Notes under the pieces: model-generated | What the model saw: only the letters and a program-made list of their open reading frames with translations | The model's database searches: none | Told to the model about the DNA's origin: nothing | Assembly (NCBI GenBank): GCA_001695595.3 | Contig: MBPM02000033.1 | Location: 434,001 to 498,000, forward strand | Direction: 5' to 3' | Length of the DNA stretch: 64,000 nucleotides | Source of the DNA: Plasmopara viticola | Lineage: Eukaryota; Oomycota; Peronosporomycetes; Peronosporales; Peronosporaceae | Program-made: the position numbers and the translations under genes | In this document: piece by piece, positions 45,497 through 59,830 of the stretch | Position numbering within the stretch: position 1 is the stretch's first letter | Layout of the letters: the number at the start of each line of letters is the position of its first letter

Positions 45497-48400
45497 TTTT
45501 AGGATTGAAGCTTTTGACATCAAAACTTGGTGTGTCTGTTACACGCAATATGCCTATTACATGTTAACACAACTATGACATGAACATGACCTGCCTTTGG
45601 GTGGAATGTAGTAAAATATTGCTAATTGGAAGGTCATTTTTTTTCCTTAAAGCACGCCCCGTCACAGTGCGATTTCGATGACATCAATTGCTCGCTTTAT
45701 GTACGATCTAAGCATACAACGGTTACAGCCGGATATACTTGAGAGCTGACAGTGATGGTCTCCAAAATGGTCTTGTGACTGCGCCAATGACATCAACTGC
45801 TCATAAATCCATTTGGATCTTTACAACGTTCAAGTTTTGGTGCTGGCTCAATTGCTGCTTCAGCTCATGACACACGCCCCTACTTTTGTGACTTTAAGAA
45901 GTGCTAAAGTTGGTCTCACTAGAGCACCGGTAACTCTGTATATGGCATAGCAAGCTATTTTCACATTAAACTGTTCGTTTCCATCCTATCGCACTACGTG
46001 GATGTGCTCTTGCTTCTAATCATAAGTAGTACAGCGTTGATGATAGAGCGCGTTGTAATCCGGTGGTTATTTTGCAGTTGAGAATAGTCAACACTTAATT
46101 GCTTTTCGTCTAAAGTTTAGGTAAAAAAAATGCTTCGCTCTATTGTATGGTAAAAGCGCCAATTGACGGTCTTAAAAAAACGACGTGTAGTGCACTGATT
46201 CACTTAGGGGCTTTATCGATTTTCTCATGCGGAAAAGCACCTGGTTTGGAAACCGATGAGGCGTCTGATTCGGTTCCTTTTCAGACGGAATTCCGGAATA
46301 TGCTTGGCTTGATGTACCGGGCTCTTACATCCCCACGATAGGGCCTGGAAATACAAAGTCATATCGAAAACATATCATGGTCTAGCCGTATCGGCATCAA
46401 ACGTTGCGCAGAAATTGTAAGAGCTCAACGTTTACTCATTTGTGGTGTCCAAAGCCAGTATTACATTGGGTAGAGGAGTGAGTTCAAAATACTAAGTCAT
46501 TCATCAACGCTCACTGTCACGAAAGCAGTGTGCGATTGTATGTGTTTTTTTTTACCTAACAGGCGATGAGTGACATAGTGCAGAAGCCAAGATTATTACA
46601 CTCGTCATCATCGAAACCGAACGGACATTGGCGACTAGCTCAAGCTTATTATATGGTGAACATCTGCATAGACACCCATAGCAAGCAGGGACGTGTTGCT
46701 GACCAGCCTGTTTGGTGTGAGATTTTTTATGCACTCCATTTGGTTATCGAAGTCGAACGACGGACTAAAGTGCACGTTCGCAGCATTTGGTACACTAAGT
46801 GTCATGCTACGGATGTGGTGAGGGATTCTACAAGGGTACTTTAAGCTTTGTAGACGCTAAAAAATTTAATGACACAATCAATTCGACTACTACAGACTTT
46901 CCTTCATGAAGTGACTATATATTTGTCCTCAGCGGATCTAAAAAGAGCAGTTGACTGTAAAGGTATGGCAAGCCCTTTGAGAGCAAGTTTTTCGGTCATG
47001 AAGTATAATTTCCTTTATATCATCTGTGCCTTGGCGGCAAAAGAGACGAGAGCCTCGGATACTAGAAGTAACCATAGAGTCAAGTGGACTGTAAGTGAGT
47101 CATAGCTGCCTCGGCTTGGCCTACTGAAAAAGACCAGGAGGATCTGAGCAAGTGGGTAAGGCTTAGCCAACTATATGCAAAAGAAGTGATGGCTATGAGT
47201 CTCACAAATCCTATGTCCAATTTTTAAATAAGGATTGTCTTGGTCCTGGAAGAGCCAGTAACAAGAGTTTCTGGCCCTAAGAAAAGCAAACACATGTTAA
47301 AACTATGTCGAACAAGACAGAGCCATTTAACGTCATTTGTGACGCCTAAGTGTATGCCATTATTCGCGCAATAGTGCAAGTCGGAGAGGAAGCTCGTTAG
47401 CATGGCATCTCATGCAGCTTCGGACTGCCAAGTAGAATTCCTTGCTTATGACAAGGCGCTACGTGCGTGCCGGTTAAATTTCCACGTATTTTTTAAGTTT
47501 CTTCGCTTTAGCGTCTATGTGATTAAGCATCGTTGAAGACAGACCGTTCTCGTTCGAAAGCATGGCAAGGTTGCTGTCACTTGTTGCGTAATAGAGCTTT
47601 CGCGTTTGATGTAGGTCTGTCAAGGCATGGCAAATAGATGTCGCACAGATCAGAGTCCACTTCAGCTCTATCGACAAACTAAATCGTTAGGCTTACAATG
47701 CAGATTTTGATCTATAGCCCTTCCAATAATTCCTCATCGCAATCGCCGACGCCAAACTCGAGTGATTACACCCTCGACAGCGATCGCAGCGGCATCGCTA
47801 TAAATATGCAAATGTTCCGCTTTACCGTAGAAAAATGTGGAAGACCCAGTCAAGTCGGTGTTTTAATCCGAAGTATAATTTACTCTAGATGCACAATACT
47901 CCACTTAGCGTATATTTAAGTCTATAAAAACCTTTTTTTAATTTTCAGCTTTTTGGTGGTTCCAGATGAAGTGAGTGGCCAAGTATGTGCAAGGTCCACA
48001 AAAAAATAAGCCCATGGGCTCCAATAGCCCCGAATTTTGATGGCACTTCAAAAATAGTGGTGTTCGGCTGCCGCCTGTGCATTGTGCTTTCAACAAGTCA
48101 GTAAATCTGTAAAGCCAACAGCAAGAGTGTTTACGAAAACGGAAATTTAAATAGCATCGCAATCTGGGTTTGTTGGTGTAGGGTAGAAGTCTGTGTGGAG
48201 GCACCGCAATATGTTGTTTAAGGCGCCACATTTATGGTTCGACCAGCTTCTATGGATGCATTTCTACTCAGCAATATTGCTCGACGTCTTTTTCCGATCC
48301 ATCGGGTGGGGTAAAAAAATTTAGTGATGTATTAAATTAAAAAATGTTTTTCCCTACAAAATTTGCTACGTTATCCGTAAATTACTCACTCGCGTTGTTA

Positions 48401-51400
48401 CCGAAGGTTTAACAACCTTCTGTACCCCGTCACTTCAGGAAAGTTGTTTGTTTTTTTATTAACTTCTAATTTCTCCGATATTGAACTTCTTCTGAAATTA
48501 AAGTCATCTTTTCGGCTTGAGGAAGTGTTGACCAAAAACAGAATTGCAAACGTCCTATAGCACATTATCACTCTGCTAGATTTTTTATGTACAAACCCTT
48601 TTGAATTGAATGGAAGGGGGAGATGTGAATCCACGCCTGCAATTTGCGGAGAAAGCTATTTGGCCTTGCAAAAAGTCTGTCCAGCATCGTCAGCACAGCA
48701 ACAGATACGATTGCGATAATTAAAAGGAATTTTTTAATAAATGTGCTGGAGCAAATGCAAATGACTTGCTTAAGTGTTTTTAGATACTAAATTCAATAAA
48801 TTGGTATTTAAAAAAAGAATATAACATCCTTTGATCTGTTCTTTCACAGTTTTGAAAAGGCATCTTTTGGCGTTATATATCATTGACTTTCCAAGACGAA
48901 AATTCATTTAGCAATTTAATAAACTGTCTAAGGTAATTAAAAATTCTAAGACCTCAAGTGCTTCTAGAGCCTGTAAAGCATTTCCTCGCTCGTCATGATA
49001 GTAAGGCGAGTTTGAAGAGCATACGCCGGCTAGGGTCCATAGCCACCACCGTGTTAGCTAGTGCTGAGGGGCCGCGTTCCCAAAAGGCCGTGTGTTTTGG
49101 GTGGCCAACCGAGCCTTAAGCTCACTATAACGGGTGATAATTTCCCTACAAAGCCCGATGACCTTGCGCTGAGCGGAATAGCGCTGGATGCGACTGTAAA
49201 TCGGAATTCGCACGAGATCAAAGGGTACTCTGAGCCTCAAGAGCCCAACTTTGCTCCTCAGGAGTCGAGGCCTAGTCGGTGCCGTCATCAGGATCAAGCT
49301 CAGGTGTGTAAACTCAGTCGTGTAGGGGCTGCTTCATCTCATTAAGTTTTAAGTTTGTGGCAGAAACAGCTTCCTTTGATACTCCTTGATCGCCAATATC
49401 GGTGGCATATATATTTAAAGCGCGTTGTCAAACAGAGCCGATGAAGTGGCACGATTCTGTCTCTTTACAGAGCTCGTGAAAAATGGCAACGACTATAAAA
49501 CAAATTTTAAAAGGCCGTGGCCGTTTTTCTTTAGCTGCACGCTGATGTGTGATTAGGCTGTCTTCATGCGCGCACCAAGTGCACACGCATCTAGCGCCTG
49601 ACTTAATATTACGTCTAAGCCAAAACATCTTCCAACAAGTTAAAATAATGTTAACTTAGCTCAAGTGCGACGGAAATTCTATTCAATGCGGTTCAATTTT
49701 GAAATGTGGCCCCTCGAAGGCTCAATCAATTTCAGGATATGTTTTCCAGCTGATGTATGGTGGTGACGAAGTCAATATTTATTTAAGAGTATTCCCATAT
49801 CAAATGCTAGACATTCTTTCTTTTTGGTCACTTATAGTGCTTAGTGATTATTTAAAGGAAGACTGGCTGCAATTTTAAAAACATGCGCACAGCCTCTATT
49901 ACACCAAGTATATAAAGTGTTCTTTTTAAAAGCATGTTGTCTTCATAAGAAGGGATCTTGTGGCACGCGAAGTAAATGAGCGAACTGCGCGGCGCTATCG
50001 CTTGCATCAACCAGACCAGAAGGGCTCGCTGCATCCGTTGCCTTAAAATAACTAAACGTCTTTCGGGATGGTGACATGAACCAGCACCCGCCGGTGGGAG
50101 AGCCAATTAGTGCCTCATTGACTGTACTGAACCTGCTCAAGGGATTTACCAACTTTAAGCTCACTAATTTCGTCTTGTTCCCCTGCGACAACGTAAAACC
50201 ATAAACAAGAGCATGAAGATGTTTGATCCACGTTTGTTGATCCTTCATATAACTTCAATTCATTCGTCGGCACGCGGTACCTTATAGAGAATTTCATAGC
50301 ACTAATCAACAGTATTTTTACCGCATACTATTGTAAGCCGTTCTATCTTTTCGTAAGCAAAATTTCAGCTTTCGGCTGTCATCATAGTATAAATGCCGAC
50401 AAAGTTTTGACCTAGAAAATTTATTGCGGATTCATATCATTGAAAGATTAAAGCCATCAAAAATACTAACGTATGACAATCACTTGTGATTTGCATGAGT
50501 TATTTCCTCATTGCATTGTTGAAATGCTTTTTGCGACCACCGAGAAAACTGATGGCGCTGCGTCACGATGTTAAATGAGCACATGTATCACGACAAATGC
50601 AAAATTAAGCCCCATCGCTCTCAAATATTCCACTTGTACGCCCCAGCCTCCACCCAAAGCACCACCCAATGCCCAGAACAGCCCATTTACTGCTTCAGCC
50701 GAGTCCAACCCAGGGCCCTCCTCAACCATAAAAGTTCTTATTATTTCTATGCGTGTATTTGGTATTCAAGCCAGTAGCCGTGGATTCAAGATAGAATTAG
50801 GTGATGATTATAAAGAAACCGCAAAATTCTATGTCGTTTCACGACGAGCAAACATGTGGCTGTTTCGAATGTGGGAAGGGCTGGTCACATGTTATTTTCC
50901 CTCTTATCGCGTCAAGTTGATTGATGATTTAAGTGCACTAGGGAATTGCGTCGCTAGCTTGCAGCTTGTCGATCTGTTACTTTAGACCAAGTGATGCTCT
51001 CAACATCAGCAATACCCACGTAGCCGTACAAGATGTACTTCGGTATACACTGATAAAATTCCGGAGCGACTTTAAGCTTTAACGGTATGCACGACCACTC
51101 ATGCAAAGTGTAAGATATAGTGTAGGTGGAAAATAGGGGTATTTTTTCGTCGTTAGCTTCACCCGAAACTTACTGCCATATTCAATGAGCAGTTCCATAT
51201 ATTTTTTGTTTATTGACAAAACGGGTGGATCGTCCAACCGGCCAGCTTTCTTACGACTTAAACATCAAAATAATTTGGATGTCGATTGCATTCTTATTAA
51301 TAATCATAGCATTGGCGCTGTCTAAAAAAAAGCCCAATTTTTTTGCTGACAGAGGACTCTTGATCTTTTCCAAATACTTCGAATAGAGCAAGATTTTGCT

Positions 51401-54400
51401 CTTGAGTTGCCGCAAGTCGGACAAGTTTGCATCAATCTCGCAAAAATATTTTGTGCAGACGATAGTAGGGCATTGCATTTGCTAAAGCTAATGCTGACGG
51501 AAATCGTAGCCTTTCGGCGCTCATATTTTTAAAACCTTATTAGTTTTCCTCTTCTATGGTCGACTTCAATACCGATGTAACCACATTTGACGTTCAATTT
51601 TACAGCAAAACGATTTCTTTCTTTGCAAAATGCAAACTTGGACGTCCTCAGCAAATTAATCTGACTGCTTTTTAAAAATTGTAATCTCGGAATCGCGCTT
51701 GTAAGGTTCGTCTGGTCGCTATTTAATTCCAGTCTCCACAATCGGATTTCGTACCGGTTTGATTGAGTACTTAATCCAGACGCTACCACCGATTATTCCA
51801 AACGGGTTCTATTTAACATGCCCATTAGATTCTTTTTAATGTGATTAACTTGAGGCTTGTTTGGTGCGTGGATCTGACCGTCTGTCTCATACATGCTGGA
51901 TTTATTAACCTGTGCAGCTTAAATTTACTATTAGGCGTATCATTCACAATCACACAGTGATTCAATCTGGTTGGCTTGGAATCCGGCCTTGGTTCCAGTT
52001 GAAAGAGTGTCGAGGACACATTTACCGATCACGGGCTCAAAAATGTCGGATATTTGGCAGATACAGCCCAAGTAATTGTCTTGAGCCACTTAAACCTGGA
52101 CTATAGCTTACATTGAGGCATGAATTGGTTCACTTAGCGTTCATTTAAGCCAAAAAAATCTTTTCTCGGTCGCTACAGTGTATTCGGCATCCCACATGTC
52201 TATAGTGAAGCAATCCGTATGCCTACTTGAGGCAATACAATTGCGATCGCTGTCGAGGGTTAAATCAGCTATGTCGCCTGCAAAGAGGAATTTTATCAAG
52301 GTCTCTACATATCGACATCTGCATTGTATGCCAATGATTCGGTCCGTCAGTAGAGGTTGATGTAGACCCGCCTTAATCTGGTCTGCACAAAATTTGCCGG
52401 CAAGCGAATTAAGTTTGCCAGGCAAAAATTTTTCTAATATGCTATATCCTGCAAGGAATACCAGCCTTATCACCTTTCTTTTAGGCGTATAGAGGGTATA
52501 GCTACGGATCTACAGTTTTCGCGGAAATTCGAGTTGTAAGCGATAGATAGATAGCCACTCCGTTGGACAATTAAATGTCTTAAAAATAGTTTGTAGGAAG
52601 GTGGTGCTTTCACTTTGTCAAAAGTAATTGATAGACATCTAGGTTTTGCCCGCGCTCAAAATGTCGTCTCTGGGATCGTCTCTGGTTGCGCTTAAGCCAT
52701 TAGGGCTCACTTTTGCAGCACGATTGAGTTATATGACGATGGACACCTACTGAGAGCGACGATGACAAAATATTTTTTTTCAAGGGGTCGTCTGATCTCT
52801 GTACGGATTTTTAAGTCTCTCTTCATGGGTGGTCTATAATCTGTCTAATGGCCTCGTACGTAGCAGCACTTCACTACATTTAGCAAATTCTTATGTCATT
52901 ATCACCTCTCGAGCTTTCATTTTTACGAGCTCTTCATACAGTGGCGATCATCTGGTCAACTAGATCCGAGTTTTAATCGGGCGAAGACAACTCGCCGGTC
53001 GGACCATGATAATTTCTAGCTGTAACAAGTAAAAGAAGATGCTAGGATCGCAATATATTAATTTATTGTATCAGTGATAACGTCCGCTTTTGCTGCGCCT
53101 ATTAGACTCTTATAATGATTTTTTAGAATCTATATGTCGGTACGCAATTCTCTAGGAATCTCACCTTGTTTAATTTTATCGTGTTTGACAGCAATGACTA
53201 TCCGACATTATCAGTCATGTGCTTCCTACATTGCAACAGACTGCTCGATTCGGTATTTTTCTTTTTTGCGCTTCGCTATGTGCATGAGATATAAACCATT
53301 TTAATTGCATTCTCAAGGGCAAAAATTTTTAAGAGCTCGCCATGAAAACGAGTAATGTGACCATCAAAGATAGAAAGCTTCGAATACGTTCATAGTTTTC
53401 ACCTGAGCGACTCGGCCAAACGTACCACTTTTAAAATTAAGGAAGCGTGAGCATCGCAACGCGTGCAATTCATAATAGGATACGTACCAATAAATGCGTA
53501 TATTTACCGGCTAACAAGATGTCCTACACGTGAAACGACAGAATTGCAATTTCAAAATGTAGCTCAAGCTCAAAATGTCGATGATGTAACAACTGCTGGT
53601 TGATACGTACTTAAATCAATGATTGAGGTGTCACAGAATACCGATAACTAACATTTTTATTTTTTTCCACAGTTGAGAATTTCTTGTTTAATCTTCATAG
53701 TCTTGATTTCATTAGTGCATTTAATTTCAGATTCCCAAACGCGATCGGTGTCAAAAGGTAAGCTGACTTGCCTCGTAGGCTTAAGACTTTGCGTGACCGG
53801 CAGTCACAGATATCACCTGCAGACCAGACTTTGCGAGTATGGTAATAAGCGACTTTATTTATCTCGGGAGTTCCGCTTCATTAGCCAAACAACAAGTAAC
53901 CAGACCTCGAATCCGAAATTCGCCTTTTCAACGCTGACGATATACTGCGAATATCTGGTCGCCAAGTGTAATTAACGCTGCGCTAATTAAACGATTATAC
54001 CGCAAATGGTTTTTAATACTTTGCAGGCGTCCTCACCGGTAAGCTCTATAATTACATATTAGGACAGGTTCAATTCTGACCAAAAATTCTTCTCAGATCG
54101 TTATGTTCGTGATGAAGAAATCCTAACAAGAAAGTTTTGACTTTAAATTGTGTATATATAAAGCAGCTGATGCCTAACTTGGAATTTCACATAGTGCTTC
54201 GAGTGATGGAGCTTTGAAGTGCTTACAGATTGTATTAGTCTGCTGTAAAAGCATTTGAACACGAGAAATTATTTTATGCTGCTTCTTGAAAGTTAGAAAA
54301 TAGCTTTGATAACATGTAGAGGATACAGTCGAAATGGTAAAAAAATGTTTGGCACTAGTTTGCTGTGTGGAATCATAAAGAATCTTGATAAAAAATCAAT

Positions 54401-56559
54401 GCGATTGATCAATTGATTTCATTTATTCAATTATCATACCTAGTCTCCAGCCCTTTTCTTAATCTTCCGCAAGGTAACAAAGGTATTCTTTCTTAACGCA
54501 ACGCATTCTTAACTGTCTACGCCTGTCCTTAATTTTCTTCATCCACAATATGCTATGCACCCATGTCGTCATGTCTCTCCCAATTTCAGTAATTTGCAAC
54601 TTTGCTTACTGATTTTCTTGATCTTCTATTATCGCACTACTACTCGTGTCATGAGCAACAGGTACCATGCAGATGTTTACGCCAGGCCTCTTCATTGCGC
54701 TGATTATCTTTTATCATCAGATGCTCGATGTGAGCGGTCTTGTGCGTGAAGACCAATTTTTACCGTGCTTGTCTCAATCAGCAACTTAACAGACAAAAAC
54801 TGAGTCCATCAGACTTCATGTGGTAGTACAACGGACACCATCACGGAGGCTTCTGTTACAACAGTAGATATGTAATATCATAATTCTCACTCACAATGTT
54901 GACAAAAGCAACTGTATGATCTTTAATTTTTCGTTTATTGGTATAGAAGATGGTAGCCGAGACAAAAAACTGGCGACCCGTCCCAATTGTTGGTTAGCAA
55001 GCAGAAATGTATGGTATGGATATTAGAAACTGACGGAATCCTCAGTATCAGCCTTTTATCGAAGCAAGCGACAATTTGCAAGCCGCCAATGGCGCACATA
55101 GTCAATTCGAGGCTTCATTAGTGTGTCATTCCCAAGTAAAAGGACCGTGAGTGCGTGAAGCTGTAATGTACGAGTTTTCTCACATGTACAAATTTGGTGC
55201 AGAGATATGTACGATATTTACCAAAGCGAATTATCATGAGCATAATATGTCTTCTAACGCGTTAAGATAACTGATGACAAACTTGACCACAAAATAGTAC
55301 TAAAAAAGTCAATGGCTTTACCGCAAAATCTTTATTAGTGTTTGACTTTGCCGATTTCCTGTCATTAACTTCCTAAATTCGAGACAGGATAGAGTATTAC
55401 TTCGCCGGCCTACATCGAGAAAAACACGGTGATGTGCCCCAACTAAACCAGCAATTTGTTCTTTGTTTGACAACGCTCAAATCCGTTGAGACTCTACCCT
55501 AGTCAGCTACGACCACTACTTTATATAAAAAAAACTCTCCATCCATAGTATTATAGAAGGGCGATCCTGTCAGTCTGTGGCTATACGCAACGATCGTTAC
55601 TACTTGCGGTTCGCAAGATTCAGAGTGGGGTGGGCCAAACATCAGGCCATCTATGAACATAGTCACATTGCCTTATTTGAAAAGTGAACTTCTCAAATTA
55701 AAGGTCAACAAAACCATCATATTATAAAGATGGTTATGAAGCTCATATTTATTTTGCTTGCAGGCAAAAAGCATGATCACTGGCGCAATTTAAATTTGCG
55801 GAAGCAAACAATGCTTTAAATTGATCCCTTAAGTGCTCGAAAAACACAAAATATTCGGTTAGAGTGATTTCACGGGTGGGTACCCATGACCTCTTAGTTA
55901 GGAAAGGACGAATGTCACGCGCTCCCAAACAATCGTCATCTAGGCTGCCTTAGTAGCCATTGTATCCCCATTTGAAATGAGAGGCTTGTGACTTATATTG
56001 ATAGATGGCGGAAGCCTCTTGGACTACAAAGTAAGCAATACCGTTATTCAGGGCCTGTGGTGACTGAGGTATTTAGCAAAGAGTCCACAAGTAAAGCTCG
56101 AGAACCGTTATGTGTTATAGTTATCTAATATCAGAATCGACTGCAAGTGCAGCCGCCCTCTCAGGCCTTCGTGGGCCAGAAAGTCTTTCGACTAGTGGGC
56201 AGTGCTTGTCTAATAACTGTGGGTACGTAGTTTAATTTCATTTAAAGCCAATCTACTCACGTAGGCGCGGTAGTGATCACAAAGTGCTATCAGGTGTTAT
56301 TATGTACTGGAAAATAGATAAAATGTCATTGGTTAAATACTGCTCACTTTTCTCGGTCATAAAAAGGCCGAGTCGATCAATAAGATTGTAAAACCCACCA
56401 GGTTGCTCAGGTCGCTGGAAGAGGCTAAAAATAATTTTTTTTTAAGCTCAACGTTGGGAAAATGAGACTTTTCAAGTCGAGATGCTTGCAGTTTCATCAA
56501 CACTGTATCTGTAGCCAAAAATATAAGCTAATCTAGGTTAGCCAAAATTTGTAAAACTC

Positions 56560-58040
56560 TACTCGGAAAATGCAGGCAAAACGGAAGTGCGTGAAGTGCC
56601 ACAGCCCATGTCGCAACGATCGAACGCAATATCAAACTAATCATTGACTGGATTCGCGATGGATTTCAGTGACGTTAAATGTAGTTAAGATCGATCGCCA
56701 GCTTAATCGGCCCGTATTGGGTGGGGCAAGTAAATAATTAGAAGATGAGTCAATTTAGCGCTCTTTTTTATTTCCCAACTATGATCTTAGTTGACTCGGC
56801 GGCCACGATTGGGGTAGCAGACAACATCAGCAAAGCAAGTTAAGCGAGACAATCCATCGCTTTTTTTTCTTTTAAGTCACCGAATGTATAAAATTTGGTT
56901 AGTCAAGAACTGATCTAGCGTGTATCGCTCGTCTTACAGTGTAGAGCATCAAATTGAAAAGCACCTCGTCTGCTTCACTTCCGATAGCCCCGTCGCGATA
57001 TCACGACGTCCATCAAGTGTCTTTCCAAATTCACACCGACCAAAGTCATTCCAGTTTCTGGAATACCACGGTTAGCTATGAAGTTAATGAAATTCAAGTG
57101 TTGTCCGCTTCCAGTCGAGCATGGCCACGCTATGCCTAGTCAGGACAAATCGATCGGACAAGTTCGGCTTGTAAATGGCTGATCCTATCCTGTAATTAAG
57201 CAATTCCAGTACGACAAGAGCAAAGTGCTGCATCGACAGCTTCTTGATGGAGCTCGTGAACATCTCAGAAGTGCTGCTGACACACGTTTTTCCCAATCAT
57301 CCCATTTCGGGGATAATTTCTCCCTTCTCGAGTGACGATCGAGGAGAGCAAGATTTTTGCGAGAGTTGAACAATTGAATCTTCGATAGTCTAGATCTCGA
57401 GGTAAGCCGACATAAAACTTGCGATTTATTCTGCCGGTCCGAAAGAATTAATGCAAGTTGAGCGCAAAGATCGGGAAAAAATCAACGCAGCGAATCTCAA
57501 TATGCAATGGCAACGACGACTTAGCAGTCAAGCCCGCGCACAATTTTAAAGTAATCGGTTCATACTCCGTCACCTTAGGCCTCTGGGTTTCCAGTTGCCC
57601 ATTCCTGACAGCAAATCAAAACTTAAAATGAGCGATGGGATGGTTAAGGTTATAAATTGTCTACTGAGTCCCGATAGACTTGTCCGTAATTAAAAGTTAC
57701 ACAAACGCTTAAAGCCTTTTAATGCTAAGCGCAAAGCTTTAAACAAATACCGTGTCCCCATCGTTCTGGTCTAGAAAGAGCAGAGGGGTGATGACTGAGA
57801 CCATCCGGCTAGAAAGGAGAATTACGGGCAAAAATATATATCAGAAACTTATTGAAACGAGAGAATAACGTCACGATAGTCTCGAAGAACCGATTATTAA
57901 AGAAGGTGGTACATTAAAACAGACGGACGGGATGTGATTTTAAAACTAGCGTTTAGCGATATCGACCATCGTTTGGCTAAATTGAAGACGAAAAAAAAAG
58001 AGATTAATAATTAGCATATTTGCCATAATTATCAGATCAC
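56560..58040. repeat. Diverged interspersed repeat, copy B (pair with 27480-28640)
   Basis: Segments match copy A in the same order and on the same strand. It includes GACAAGAGCAAAGTGCTGCA followed by GATGGAGCTCGTGAAC near 57218-57260, opposite the copy A stretch near 27825. The frame QYDKSKVLHRQLLDGAREHL looks protein-derived, but I do not recognise the family. Confidence 0.55.
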
Positions 58041-58091
58041 ATAGTGAAGACGTTACGAGTTTTAATAGAAAAAGGAAAATCTTTTATATCT

Positions 58092-58612
58092 CGTACGGCC
58101 TCGAATCAGTCCAAGCTATCTTTCTAGACGTGTACAGGCGCATATTAGCCATAGTTTAGCGGGGAAAAAACTTGGTAATACGTCGTACGGCGTTGGATCA
58201 ATCCAATTTGTCTTCCTTGGCCGTACGATGTATCAGCGCTTCAAGGAACCAATTTTCGCTAAGGTATGGCGTCTGCACACTTCTTAAAAGATAATTCTGA
58301 CTGACACGAGACTCATGCAAAATGTCAAGGCTCCGAAAGAAGCATTATTTGCTACGTTATGGCTTATATACGCCTTAGCTAGAGTTTTGTTTTACAGCTC
58401 TGAGGCCTGGAGATTGAAAAAATATACTATTATTTAAATTACATTTTTGATGCGTCTGTGTACGTCTAGAAAGATAGATTGGTCTGATCCGAAGCCGTAC
58501 GATGTATATGTGCTCCAAAAAAGCTCTGTTTATTTTTTAATGGCATGAATAAGTCTGTGCGCATCTAGATAATAACTGATTTATAGCCGCACCACGTACT
58601 AACGTTTCGGAA
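58092..58612. repeat. Cluster of four degenerate ~55-nt repeats in both orientations
   Basis: Copies start at about 58092 and 58184 on the plus strand (CGTACGGC, then a GATCAxTCCAA core, then CTATCTTTCTAGACGTGTAC) and occur inverted at about 58450-58503 and 58555-58612. They are separated by unrelated AT-rich sequence. The origin is unknown. Confidence 0.5.
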
Positions 58613-59629
58613 CAGGCATAATTTGCCAAATTTTGGCCTAAATACGTCGGGAAAAGATCCAACTAGAAAAATTATGCAGACCAGGTCTGTGACTTGATCA
58701 ACTCTAACGTCGGCAAATGTTACATATATACCATCGCGAGGTACGATACGCCTTTATACCTCCTGTATTTGTTCAACCATGGTCTACCTAGCTTAATATT
58801 TTCCGCGTTTACTTACGTGCTAAATCTACCAGTTAGATTGGCACGAAAACGGTACTTGATCAGGTGAGAGGTGACCTGTTTCAGAATGACAAGAAGGTGT
58901 AACACATCGCACATGTAGCAAACAAACCAGGAAAGACTTCAACGAAATAAGTAATGTCACAGTGGTCGTCATATAAGTAGATAAGGCCCGAGCGGCAACG
59001 TCACCAAATGGTCAAGTCAACTCCGCCAACGGGCACATAAGGTGAGATTCTCAGCACACCTATACAGTTATCGATTTTTTTGCCGGCTTTCGGAACGCAG
59101 AATTAAATCAAAATTTTGCAAGTTCGGTCCACCCCACGCGATGTTGTCTGCTAGGCGATTTATGATCAAACACTATGCTAGATATTTGTTGCGATATCTC
59201 AGGGTTGTGTGCGTTGTCCTCGAGTCCGATGGAGCTTCGAAGCTGTCTAAAATAGTCCGCCATCGCTGTATATCACTTCTCAAATTAGCTTATTTTGAAT
59301 GAATATTTCTAGAAAATCGTAATTATCCTCCACAATGGCGATGACTTGCTTTCGATATTTTTCCTAATATTATATCTGCGAGGGAGACCTTGGCCTTGGT
59401 TTCAGTCTACAAAGCGCCTTCTTGAAAAAAAAACAATAAGAAAGATCTACGATCTTTCTGTGAACGATCGTTCGCAATAAGTAATCATCATAGGCAAAAA
59501 TAAATAAGACCTTGCAATTTCAAGACTGCCTTTTGCTTGATATAGATTGTTAGGTGTGATATTTTTTTTGTTTCTTAATTCTGTGTTCTTTATATGCCCC
59601 TTCACTTCAGATATCCAACTACTTAGTGC

Positions 59630-59830
59630 ACCTGCGCAAAGGCGCAGAAATATCAGGACTTTATTTAGTAAGTTTGCGTGAGGATTAGGCTCACAGCCGT
59701 GCACATTCCGCGGTATTGTCGAAAATAGACCGTAAAATTGTATCACGGTGTTCGGATAACCATGACAGCATTTGATTTTGGCAACTCATATGTAGCTTTG
59801 ATGTAATATCTTGAGGTATTTAAAATACGA
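59630..59830. repeat. Diverged interspersed repeat (pair with 37120-37320)
   Basis: CCGTAAAATTGTATCACGGT and TTTTGGCAACTCATATGTAG, followed by GATGTAATATCTTGAG, match the segment near 37190-37310 in the same order. Confidence 0.6.

Noticed and set aside
53673..53975. Secreted effector-like protein with a hydrophobic N-terminus
   Set aside because: The frame begins at TTG with no ATG before the hydrophobic part, has no RxLR or LxLFLAK-type motif, and lies in decayed AT-rich DNA.
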